5,344 nt of DNA from Solobacterium sp. (GTDB lineage: Bacteria; Bacillota_I; Bacilli_A; Erysipelotrichales; Erysipelotrichaceae): contig JAEEHG010000215.1 in assembly GCA_016280695.1 (NCBI GenBank), positions 1 through 5,344 of the forward strand. Direction: 5' to 3'. The notes beneath the pieces were generated by a model. It was not told the origin of the DNA and did not search any database. It saw only the letters and a list, made by a program, of their open reading frames with translations. Position 1 is the stretch's first letter; the number at the start of each line of letters is the position of its first letter. Shown here one piece after another: positions 1-4,821 of this stretch. The position numbers and the translations under genes were made by a program.

Positions 1-1
1 C

Positions 2-391
2 AATGCCCTGACCCAGCTGGTCATTCCGGCAGCGATGAACGATCCGGAAAGCACGATTGAGATGATTTCCCCGGGCGGGCGTCTCTATGAACAGCGCAAG
101 GGGGCCATTGAGGAACTGGCTAAGCTGCAGGCGGAAGGCCTGATTGAATACAATGCCCCGATGGCGGCGTTCTACCTGTTCCCGAAAGTTTCCGACCGCA
201 TCAAGGTCAAGGATGATATCCAGCTCGCCTTCGATCTGCTCGAAAGCAAGCATATCCTGATCGTCAACGGCACTGGCTTCGGCTGGCCGGATCCGGATCA
301 TTTCCGGCTCATCCTCCTGCCGGAACCGGATGAACTCCGCAAGGCCATCCGGGATATCGGCGACTTCCTGCGGGATTACAGCCAGGAATAA
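2..391 (+). CDS. PLP-dependent aminotransferase, alanine aminotransferase (AlaA)-like, C-terminal part only
   Basis: This is the last 129 residues of a fold-type I aminotransferase; the frame is open from base 2 and the 5' end lies outside the window. The fragment resembles the C-terminal domain of E. coli AlaA, the glutamate-pyruvate transaminase that interconverts pyruvate and alanine with glutamate in the cytosol. Visible landmarks are a PGGRLYEQR block (bases 71-97), a GAFY.FPK-type block written here as AAFYLFPK, and a GTGFGWPDPDHFRL block near the end. The Arg in the last block (bases 305-307) is the expected substrate-carboxylate-binding residue. The Schiff-base lysine lies upstream, outside the window, so activity cannot be confirmed. 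The usual Gly before AFY is replaced by Ala, a mild oddity. A strong terminator follows 20 bases after the stop. Other class I aminotransferases acting on related amino acids are possible; the enzyme class is secure, the exact substrate less so. Confidence 0.88.
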   Translation, partial: NALTQLVIPAAMNDPESTIEMISPGGRLYEQRKGAIEELAKLQAEGLIEYNAPMAAFYLFPKVSDRIKVKDDIQLAFDLLESKHILIVNGTGFGWPDPDHFRLILLPEPDELRKAIRDIGDFLRDYSQE

Positions 392-404
392 TTACCCGGG
401 TAAT
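391..404. repeat. Perfect 14-bp palindrome ATTACCC/GGGTAAT
   Basis: A gapless perfect inverted repeat starts on the last base of the aminotransferase stop codon and ends 7 bases before the terminator stem. As DNA it has the two-fold symmetry of a dimeric regulator site. As RNA it would fold only as a short 5-bp stem with a CCGG loop. It lies about 65 bases upstream of the TATAAT that may drive the next gene. Its function is not known, and chance occurrence cannot be excluded. Confidence 0.45.
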
Positions 405-410
405 AACAGC

Positions 411-437
411 AAAACGGGAGTGATCCCGTTTTCTTTT
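411..437 (+). terminator. Rho-independent terminator after the aminotransferase gene
   Basis: A 9-bp perfect stem AAAACGGGA/TCCCGTTTT (411-419 with 424-432) closes on a GTGA tetraloop. It is followed by a T-rich tail in which the descending arm's TTTT, one C and another TTTT run together. It lies 20 bases after the aminotransferase stop and should end that transcript, so the downstream gene probably needs its own promoter. Confidence 0.85.
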
Positions 438-469
438 CCCTGTACCGGCCATGTCCCGCCGGATTGCGA

Positions 470-475
470 TATAAT
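470..475 (+). promoter_or_regulatory. Candidate -10 box (TATAAT) for the small membrane protein gene
   Basis: A consensus TATAAT lies in the short gap between the upstream terminator and the small membrane-protein gene. No convincing -35 hexamer is seen at 16-19 bases upstream (the sequence there is GC-rich, around GGCCAT), and there is no TGn extension. A start 6-7 bases downstream would fall at about 482-483, only 3-4 bases before the ATG at 486. That would give an almost leaderless mRNA. The call rests mainly on the hexamer and its position. Confidence 0.4.
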
Positions 476-485
476 GGGTCTGATC

Positions 486-848
486 ATGGATATCCTTTAC
501 TTATTGATTCCACTGGCGCCGATTATCATCAGTATTGTCTGCGCGATAAAAAAGAAAGGCAAAATCATCTCGCTGATCGCCACATTATGCGGGGTTCTGC
601 CGGCAATGTTTTTCCTGATGCTCAACAGCGGCTACGGCATCGGCTTCGGCAATCCGTGGATCGGGGTGGACTGGGCCTATACACTGGTCCTGTCAGCGTA
701 TATCTTTTTCGTGCTGTTTCTCCATATCCGGGTACCCGCATCCGGCACTGCCAGAGTGATTTCCCGGATCGTGACCGCGCTGATCATGATCGGCCTCGTG
801 CTGATTATCGCCGGCCAGATTACCGGAACCATCGATCATCTGCACTGA
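486..848 (+). CDS. Small four-helix membrane protein, function unknown
   Basis: A 120-residue hydrophobic protein that I do not recognise. Four membrane segments can be read at about residues 4-21, 27-46, 64-83 and 92-113. They are separated by a lysine-rich turn (KKKGK, 22-26), a Gly/Asn/Trp-rich loop (SGYGIGFGNPWIGVDW, 48-63) and a short Arg-containing turn. The positive-inside rule places the KKKGK turn and Arg82/Arg90 in the cytoplasm, so the 48-63 loop and both termini would face outside. There is no signal peptide cleavage site or catalytic motif. The start is uncertain: ATG 486 gives the cleanest N-terminus, ATG 474 would add four residues, and neither has a recognisable Shine-Dalgarno site. 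The CpXC gene begins 18 bases after the stop with no room for a standard promoter, so the two are probably co-transcribed. Hydropathy supports a real protein; its role is unknown. Confidence 0.7.
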   Translation: MDILYLLIPLAPIIISIVCAIKKKGKIISLIATLCGVLPAMFFLMLNSGYGIGFGNPWIGVDWAYTLVLSAYIFFVLFLHIRVPASGTARVISRIVTALIMIGLVLIIAGQITGTIDHLH

Positions 849-866
849 CACCACGGAGGTTATGCC

Positions 867-1592
867 ATGGCAAGATATGATATTGAAAACGTAACATGCC
901 CGTCCTGCGGCAAAGTCTTTCCGGTCAAGGTTTACGACCGGATCGACGTCAGGCGGGACCCAAAACTGAAAAAGAAGGTCATCCACGGCACCATGTTTGC
1001 GGAACACTGCCCGTACTGCGGCGAAAAGATCCGCATGGTTTATGACGCGATGTACGCGGATCCGACCTACCGCATCACCATCGCCCTGGCGGCCACGGAT
1101 GAATTCTACAAACAGGCCGTCAAGGAGATGGAAAAGGAAAACGCCCTGCGCAGCGCGAAGGACGATATTGTCCGTGATTATCTCAATGAAGCCACCCTGC
1201 GGATTGTCCGCGATGATATGAAACTGGCGGAAAAAGTGCTGATTTTTGACAATGACCTGGATGACCGGGTGATCGAGTTGCTCCGGCTGGTGCACCTGAC
1301 GAGCCAGCAGGCAACCAATCCGGAAGTCACAGATATGCTGTTCAATATCGGCCAGACCAAAGACGGTCATACCCAGATGTGCTTCCTGCCCCTGATCGGC
1401 CGGGATATCGTCAATACCCCGATTGTCCTGTCCAATCTGAACTACAGCCGGACCGCCGACAAATACTACCATGCGCTGGAAGAATATAAAGAAAGCGACC
1501 TGGAAGTCAACCGGGAATGGGCCGAAAAGTTCTTCGCCGCCATTGACGCTAAAAACACAGATGAACCAGAAAACAGAGAAGCTGCCGGATAA
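867..1592 (+). CDS. CpXC domain-containing protein
   Basis: A 241-residue, probably cytosolic protein whose N-terminal third matches the CpXC domain, named for conserved Cys-Pro-X-Cys pairs. The two knuckles are CPSC at residues 11-14 and CPYC at 48-51, each followed by Gly (CPSCGK, CPYCGE). Together they make a plausible four-cysteine zinc site. A basic segment lies between them (RRDPKLKKKV, 29-38). The rest (about 65-230) is charged, mostly helical-looking and has no motif I can assign. The family has no established biochemical role. The start at ATG 867 is fixed by GGAGG at 855-859, 7 bases upstream; an out-of-frame ATG at 862 is ignored. It is the second gene after the small membrane protein and ends inside its own terminator hairpin. 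A link to the membrane partner is suggested only by adjacency. Confidence 0.85.
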   Translation: MARYDIENVTCPSCGKVFPVKVYDRIDVRRDPKLKKKVIHGTMFAEHCPYCGEKIRMVYDAMYADPTYRITIALAATDEFYKQAVKEMEKENALRSAKDDIVRDYLNEATLRIVRDDMKLAEKVLIFDNDLDDRVIELLRLVHLTSQQATNPEVTDMLFNIGQTKDGHTQMCFLPLIGRDIVNTPIVLSNLNYSRTADKYYHALEEYKESDLEVNREWAEKFFAAIDAKNTDEPENREAAG

Positions 1593-1605
1593 CGGCAGCT
1601 TTTTT
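1579..1605 (+). terminator. Rho-independent terminator overlapping the CpXC stop codon
   Basis: A perfect 9-bp stem AAGCTGCCG/CGGCAGCTT (1579-1587 with 1593-1601) encloses the five-base loop GATAA, followed by a T run through 1605. The CpXC stop codon TAA (1590-1592) lies in the loop. The convergent flavoprotein gene stops at 1608, so the same hairpin is the only visible candidate to end that transcript. Read on the minus strand, however, the tail after the stem (CTCTGTTTTC) is a much weaker T tract. Confidence 0.88.
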
Positions 1606-1607
1606 GT

Positions 1608-2249
1608 TTATTTCAGAAGTTCACTACCCAGCCGGTACGCTTTTTCGCAGTCCAGCGGGAAGACTTCATCGTGGCGCTTCTGTTTGTGTTCCGGATCGAA
1701 CATGGTCCAGTTATAACGGCTGTAGTCCTTCACCTGCAGGGTATCCGTACTGGTCATGATCTCCGTCGGACCGACAAAGGTATTCAGGGAACCCCTGTAC
1801 CGTTCCAGCATGACATCATAACCGGCCTGCGCATAGAACTCTTCCGGCGCGTTGCTGGTCATGATCATCAGCACCGGGATCAGGTGTTCATTCCGGTTTC
1901 TGGCCTCGCGGCGATATGTCAGTGACTGGAAGATCAGCCGCTCGAACAAAGCCCGGAACATGGCGGTCACATCACCGAGATAATTCGGTGTGCCGATAAT
2001 CAGCCCGTCAGCCTCCCGGATCGCGTCCAGTACCGGCTTCAGTCCGTCCCGGACAACGCATCTGCCCAGATTCGGCTCCAGCTTGCAGGCAAAGCAGGAA
2101 ATACATCCGGTAAACTTTTCCAGTCTGTACAGGTCAAACCAGATGATTTCGGCTCCGGCCGCGGCCGCCCCGTCGGCAGCCTTTCTGACCAGTGTATCTG
2201 TATTGAACCCTTTACGCGGGCCGGCGTTAATCGCTACAATTTTTTTCAT
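1608..2249 (-). CDS. Flavodoxin-fold NAD(P)H-dependent oxidoreductase, iron-sulfur flavoprotein-like
   Basis: A 213-residue soluble protein of the NADPH-dependent FMN reductase/flavodoxin-like superfamily. The N-terminus has beta strand KKIVAIN then AGPRKGFNT (residues 9-17), corresponding to the GSPRK-N-T phosphate loop for FMN. TPNYLGDVTAMFRALFER (87-104) is the usual second flavin-contact segment. Between them is a cysteine cluster, Cys49-X2-Cys52-X2-Cys55-X8-Cys64. In archaeal iron-sulfur flavoproteins a similar compact motif (CX2CX2CX4-7C) binds a 4Fe-4S cluster; the last gap here is slightly longer, so cluster binding is possible but unproven. The physiological electron acceptor cannot be read. 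The start at 2249 was preferred over an in-frame ATG 33 codons upstream because it sits 5 bases after an AGGAA site and begins directly at the conserved first strand. It is monocistronic, converges on the CpXC gene and is isolated from the operon upstream by a terminator. Confidence 0.85.
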   Translation of the reverse strand: MKKIVAINAGPRKGFNTDTLVRKAADGAAAAGAEIIWFDLYRLEKFTGCISCFACKLEPNLGRCVVRDGLKPVLDAIREADGLIIGTPNYLGDVTAMFRALFERLIFQSLTYRREARNRNEHLIPVLMIMTSNAPEEFYAQAGYDVMLERYRGSLNTFVGPTEIMTSTDTLQVKDYSRYNWTMFDPEHKQKRHDEVFPLDCEKAYRLGSELLK

Positions 2250-2254
2250 TTCTG

Positions 2255-2259
2255 TTCCT
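2255..2259 (-). promoter_or_regulatory. Ribosome binding site deciding the flavoprotein start
   Basis: AGGAA on the minus strand ends 5 bases before ATG 2249. The alternative upstream ATGs in the same frame (at 2348 and 2288) have no such site and would place a Lys-rich, non-conserved extension before the flavin-binding strand. This site therefore selects the shorter protein. Confidence 0.65.
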
Positions 2260-2278
2260 GCTTTCTTTTGTTTTTTAT

Positions 2279-2287
2279 ATTTTACCA
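2279..2287 (-). promoter_or_regulatory. Extended -10 promoter element for the flavoprotein gene
   Basis: Minus-strand TGGTAAAAT is a TGn-extended -10 with TAAAAT (5 of 6 to consensus). It would start transcription near 2272 and give a leader of about 22 bases, which contains the AGGAA site. No good -35 is visible at 16-18 bases, as is common for extended -10 promoters. An A/T-rich stretch follows. Confidence 0.45.
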
Positions 2288-2346
2288 TGTCTGTGAAGAG
2301 CCCATACACAGATTGCCTGCATGATTTCCCCACATTGGTCTGATTC

Positions 2347-2377
2347 AAAAAAACTGCCCGTTGGCGTACGGACAGTT
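2347..2377 (-). terminator. Rho-independent terminator of the membrane-protein/dipeptidase operon
   Basis: On the minus strand AACTGTCCGT (2377-2368) pairs with ACGGGCAGTT (2361-2352), a 10-bp stem with one G-U pair and a six-base loop. A seven-T run (2353-2347) overlaps the end of the descending arm. It lies 22 bases after the dipeptidase stop. The other strand also has a T run after the stem (2378-2385), so the element is symmetric, but no plus-strand gene feeds it. Confidence 0.85.
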
Positions 2378-2399
2378 CTTTTTTTGCCTGTTCTGTGCT

Positions 2400-3383
2400 T
2401 TACCTGACGGCGTCCTTCATGACTCGCAGGACGTTCCTGAAGTAGATCTTTTCGATTTCCGCTTCCGTGAAGCCTTCCGCCTTGAGCGCGTCAGCCAGCA
2501 GCGGCATTCTGTCAGAAGACATTATTTCGTTTTTGCCTTCGAACCCGTCGAAGTCCGTACCGATGCCGACAACGTCCACACCGCCCACATCGGCGATATG
2601 TCTGGCATGTCTGGCGATCATGGCAGCCGTGGCTTCATCCTTGTTCATATCCGGATTCAGGAACATCGGATAGAAGTTCAGACCCATGACCCCGCCCTTG
2701 TCAGCGAGTGTCTTAATCTGCTCATCTGTCAGGTTGCGCTGATGCGGACCGACTGCCCGGGCATTGGAATGGGTAGCCACAAACGGCTTTGTGCAGATCT
2801 CCGCGACATCCCGGAAACCGCCGTCGGACAGGTGTGATACGTCCACCAGCATGCCCAGTTCCTGCATGTAGCGGATGCCGTCCTTGCCGAAATCCGTCAG
2901 ACCGTCATTCATGATCTTCGGATCGGTGCTGTTCGGGGCACCGAAGCAGTTGTAGGAATTCCAGGTCAGCGAGCAGGCGCGGAAGCCTTCGTCATAGAAA
3001 CGCTTGATGTTTTCCAGCTTGCCGTCCACCGCCCGGCCGTCCTCCATGGTCAGGACAGCGCTCATCCGGCCGTCCGCCAGGTTCTTCTCAATGTCTTCGG
3101 CAGTATATGCCATGCGGATGATGTCGTCGTGGGCAGTTACATTGTCGAGAATTGTCTGCCGGGCAATGCGGATATAATCCTCATCGCTGATCGGCGGCAT
3201 GTGCATCATTTCAAACGCGCCCTGCGGCGGCAGGAATACCGCGAAGAACTGGGCCAGGGCATCGCCCTTCTGCATGCGCTTGAAATCAATCATCAGTCTC
3301 GGCTGATCATACATGTTGTGCTTCTCCGGATCGAAGAAATACGCCAGCATGACCGTGTCGCAATGCATGTCAATATACTTCAT
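2400..3383 (-). CDS. Membrane dipeptidase family metallopeptidase (peptidase M19)
   Basis: A 327-residue protein of the renal-dipeptidase (M19) family, an amidohydrolase-fold group using a binuclear zinc centre to cleave dipeptides, often with a D-residue at the C-terminal position. The family landmarks are present in order: DMHCDT with His7 and Asp9, MEDGRAV with the bridging Glu114, LTWNSYNCFG (139-148), DVSHLSD with His184, ATHSNARAV with His205, QRN with the substrate-binding Arg (Arg216), and GIGTDFDG with Asp277. Length is normal for the bacterial family. There is no signal peptide or lipobox, so despite the family name it should be cytoplasmic. It is the last gene of a three-gene operon: the ATG is 8 bases after the stop of the upstream membrane protein, and its GAGGT site overlaps that stop. 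Its position behind two membrane proteins suggests it hydrolyses an imported compound. The family is near certain; the exact dipeptide is unknown. Confidence 0.95.
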   Translation of the reverse strand: MKYIDMHCDTVMLAYFFDPEKHNMYDQPRLMIDFKRMQKGDALAQFFAVFLPPQGAFEMMHMPPISDEDYIRIARQTILDNVTAHDDIIRMAYTAEDIEKNLADGRMSAVLTMEDGRAVDGKLENIKRFYDEGFRACSLTWNSYNCFGAPNSTDPKIMNDGLTDFGKDGIRYMQELGMLVDVSHLSDGGFRDVAEICTKPFVATHSNARAVGPHQRNLTDEQIKTLADKGGVMGLNFYPMFLNPDMNKDEATAAMIARHARHIADVGGVDVVGIGTDFDGFEGKNEIMSSDRMPLLADALKAEGFTEAEIEKIYFRNVLRVMKDAVR

Positions 3384-3391
3384 GATTTACC

Positions 3392-3931
3392 TCACTTCTT
3401 TTTCTTCGGCATGAATACAGAGAAGATCATCGGGATCATCGCCCCCATGACACCGGCAACCGCATAGTTGAAGGTGCCCTTGATGACGTCCGGCAGGACT
3501 GCCAGGATGAATTCACCGAAAACCAGCACAATGGCCAGAACACCCAGGTTCAGGAAGACGGAAGAAGCCATGCCGATGGTAGCGGCCATTTCAGCCTTCT
3601 CCGTACCGCGCTCGGCATTGACGGCAGCCTGGCAGGCCAGGGCAACCGGCAGACGCATGCTTGATGTATTGCCGGAAAGGCTGGACATATAGGAACCGGT
3701 GACACCGAGGATCGGGAACCACATGGTCGGTTCAATGAACCAGGACATCGCTTCCTGACCAAGCATCGCTACGATACAGCCGGAAATGACAGCCATTCCC
3801 GGGAAGCAGTTGAAGTGTACCCAGATATAGATGGCCGGCACAAAGGTCATGACCATTGTCCCGAGCATGCAGGCAGTACCGATCTTGTGGATACCTTTAA
3901 TATACTCATCGTAATTCATTTCTTCAAACAC
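3392..3931 (-). CDS. Polytopic membrane protein, likely partner subunit of the upstream DUF5058-like protein
   Basis: A 179-residue hydrophobic protein that I cannot place in a named family. Membrane segments appear at about residues 18-38, 43-63, 116-138 and 155-174. A central Gly/Ser/Asn-rich stretch, GVTGSYMSSLSGNTSSMRLP (76-95), looks more like a broken or re-entrant helix of a transport path than a simple loop. Acidic Glu60, Glu67 and Glu140 lie in or near membrane segments, and the C-terminus ends in four lysines, probably cytoplasmic. The start is ambiguous. GTG 3931 has GAGG five bases upstream, but its own G is the last base of a GGAAGGAG run. ATG 3919 (four residues shorter) has that run 11 bases upstream. 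It lies 7 bases after the 244-aa membrane gene and 8 bases before the dipeptidase, so the three are translated as one unit. A carrier subunit is inferred from context, not from a motif. Confidence 0.8.
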   Translation of the reverse strand: MFEEMNYDEYIKGIHKIGTACMLGTMVMTFVPAIYIWVHFNCFPGMAVISGCIVAMLGQEAMSWFIEPTMWFPILGVTGSYMSSLSGNTSSMRLPVALACQAAVNAERGTEKAEMAATIGMASSVFLNLGVLAIVLVFGEFILAVLPDVIKGTFNYAVAGVMGAMIPMIFSVFMPKKKK

Positions 3932-3940
3932 TCCTTCCTC
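3932..3940 (-). promoter_or_regulatory. Ribosome binding region of the 179-aa membrane protein, ambiguous start
   Basis: The minus-strand run GAGGAAGGA, overlapping the stop codon of the preceding gene, contains two Shine-Dalgarno-like cores. The first (GAGG) serves GTG 3931 with 5-base spacing. The second (AAGGAG, which includes base 3931) serves ATG 3919 with 11-base spacing. The layout indicates translational coupling but does not settle the start. Confidence 0.5.
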
Positions 3941-4673
3941 AGAACATCATGTTCCAGACAATGCTCGACAGCATGCTGACAAGAACAGCCAGGCCGAGGG
4001 CCCAGGACTTCAGTGCCGGCGCGTTGACGGACAGCTTATCCAGGACAACCTTCAGGATGGCCGCAGTCGCCATAACCAGGATGAAGGCCGGACCGCTGGA
4101 TGCGTACATGAAGATCATCAGGCCGATCATCGCCAGCGGCAGAACCATCAGCAGCCCGCCGACAATCTTCTGTGCCTTTGTCTGTTCTTCATTCGGATCC
4201 GGCATCAGGAACTTCTGCAGGCTCTTGCCCAGACCCCTTGTCATGATCGGAACCCAGATCAGGTAACCGCAGGACATGAAGGCGCAGGTGAAGAAGATCG
4301 TGCCGAATGTGGACATGTCAATCGGATCGACACCGAGCGTCTTGCCGGAGATCAGCGCTGCCGCAGTTGCTGTACGCAGCTCCGTATCCGCAGAACCGAT
4401 GATGCCGACCCGCATCAGGACGAACGGACCGCCCAGCAGGCCGGAGATGGTAATGGCCAGAATGAACACTGCCAGTGCCGGGCCGATGGCTGAGATTGCC
4501 CCGTTTCTTGTAACTGTTTTGATTTCTTCTTCTGTCAGGATGCCGTGTTCCCGCGTATAGGCAACTGCTCTTCTGCGGAACAGGAGCGCCTGCAGGATAA
4601 CAATGCTGACAGTGAGCGCGGCAATGATCCACAGCAGCGGACTTGTCGCAAATGCTCGTAATTCATCACTCAT
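3939..4673 (-). CDS. Polytopic membrane protein, probable DUF5058 family; putative transporter subunit
   Basis: A 244-residue integral membrane protein whose size, hydropathy and operon context fit the uncharacterised DUF5058 family of Bacillota; I make that assignment from memory at moderate confidence. Membrane segments are at about residues 12-31, 58-80, 120-142, 170-190, 194-212 and 222-241. A cytoplasmic charged segment (RRRAVAYTREHGILTEEEIK, 33-52) follows the first helix. The loop GLLGGPFVLMRVGIIGSADT (78-97) and the following Glu98/Arg100 region is Gly-rich and poorly hydrophobic, a candidate re-entrant or substrate-path element. A second polar loop (KFLMPDPNEEQTKAQK) lies at 154-169. 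The start at ATG 4673 is backed by AAAGGGGG 6 bases upstream. It is the first gene of the operon, directly downstream of a promoter and a palindromic operator. A transport role is inferred from topology and from linkage to a dipeptidase. Confidence 0.85.
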   Translation of the reverse strand: MSDELRAFATSPLLWIIAALTVSIVILQALLFRRRAVAYTREHGILTEEEIKTVTRNGAISAIGPALAVFILAITISGLLGGPFVLMRVGIIGSADTELRTATAAALISGKTLGVDPIDMSTFGTIFFTCAFMSCGYLIWVPIMTRGLGKSLQKFLMPDPNEEQTKAQKIVGGLLMVLPLAMIGLMIFMYASSGPAFILVMATAAILKVVLDKLSVNAPALKSWALGLAVLVSMLSSIVWNMMF

Positions 4674-4692
4674 GATGTACCCCCTTTATTCA

Positions 4693-4707
4693 GTTTAGAT
4701 TCTAAAC
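4693..4707. promoter_or_regulatory. Palindromic operator GTTTAGA-T-TCTAAAC, probable MarR site
   Basis: A perfect inverted repeat of two 7-base half-sites around one central base, the size typical of MarR-dimer operators. It lies between the predicted transcription start (about 4712) and the AAAGGGGG ribosome site of the first operon gene, so bound protein would block RNA polymerase. The adjacent gene encodes a MarR regulator. No second copy was seen in the visible part of the regulator's own promoter region. Confidence 0.7.
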
Positions 4708-4718
4708 CGTATGAATGA

Positions 4719-4747
4719 ATGTTAGCAGAACATGCATATCCCGTCAA
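4719..4747 (-). promoter_or_regulatory. Sigma-A-type promoter of the membrane-protein/dipeptidase operon
   Basis: On the minus strand, -35 TTGACG (4747-4742, 5 of 6) and -10 TAACAT (4724-4719, 4 of 6) are separated by exactly 17 bases. The predicted start at about 4712 gives a leader of roughly 38 bases that contains the palindromic operator and the ribosome site. The -35 begins directly after the T tract of the regulator's terminator. The modest -10 would suit a regulated promoter. Confidence 0.6.
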
Positions 4748-4753
4748 CAAACA

Positions 4754-4794
4754 AAAACCGCCTGTCTGTAAATATTCCCCAGAATGGCGGTTTT
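4754..4794 (-). terminator. Rho-independent terminator of the marR-family gene
   Basis: On the minus strand AAAACCGCC (4794-4786) pairs with GGCGGTTTT (4762-4754), a perfect 9-bp stem. The 23-base loop can form an inner TCTG/CAGA stem of 4 bp. The tail reads TTTTTGTTTG. It begins 27 bases after the regulator stop. The long loop makes it slightly atypical. It separates the regulator transcript from the operon, which starts at once afterwards. Confidence 0.75.
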
Positions 4795-4821
4795 GTCCTA
4801 TTTCTGTGCCCAGTTAAGGTT

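Noticed and set aside
464..880. A 138-codon plus-strand frame overlapping the small membrane protein
   Set aside because: It is Arg/Asp-rich with a shadow-like composition, has no ribosome site and overlaps the better hydrophobic frame.
693..1472. A 259-codon open frame on the minus strand, antisense to the CpXC gene and the end of the small membrane protein gene
   Set aside because: It has no ribosome site, no recognisable motif and a composition typical of a shadow frame. The opposite strand has a Shine-Dalgarno site, the CpXC knuckles and a terminator at its stop.
2250..2348. N-terminal extension of the flavoprotein to an ATG at 2348
   Set aside because: The extra 33 residues are non-conserved in character and cover the probable extended -10 promoter. 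The internal ATG 2249 has a proper AGGAA site and starts at the conserved strand.
2361..2837. A 158-codon plus-strand frame opposite the dipeptidase
   Set aside because: It is antisense to a fully motif-supported M19 gene and begins inside that operon's terminator.
4699..4704. TAGAAT on the minus strand as the operon -10 box
   Set aside because: It is 5 of 6 to consensus but lies inside the palindrome and has no usable -35 (TGCTAA at 17 bases) and no TGn. The TTGACG-17-TAACAT pair fits better. If it were used, the palindrome would overlap the -10 and still fit repression.
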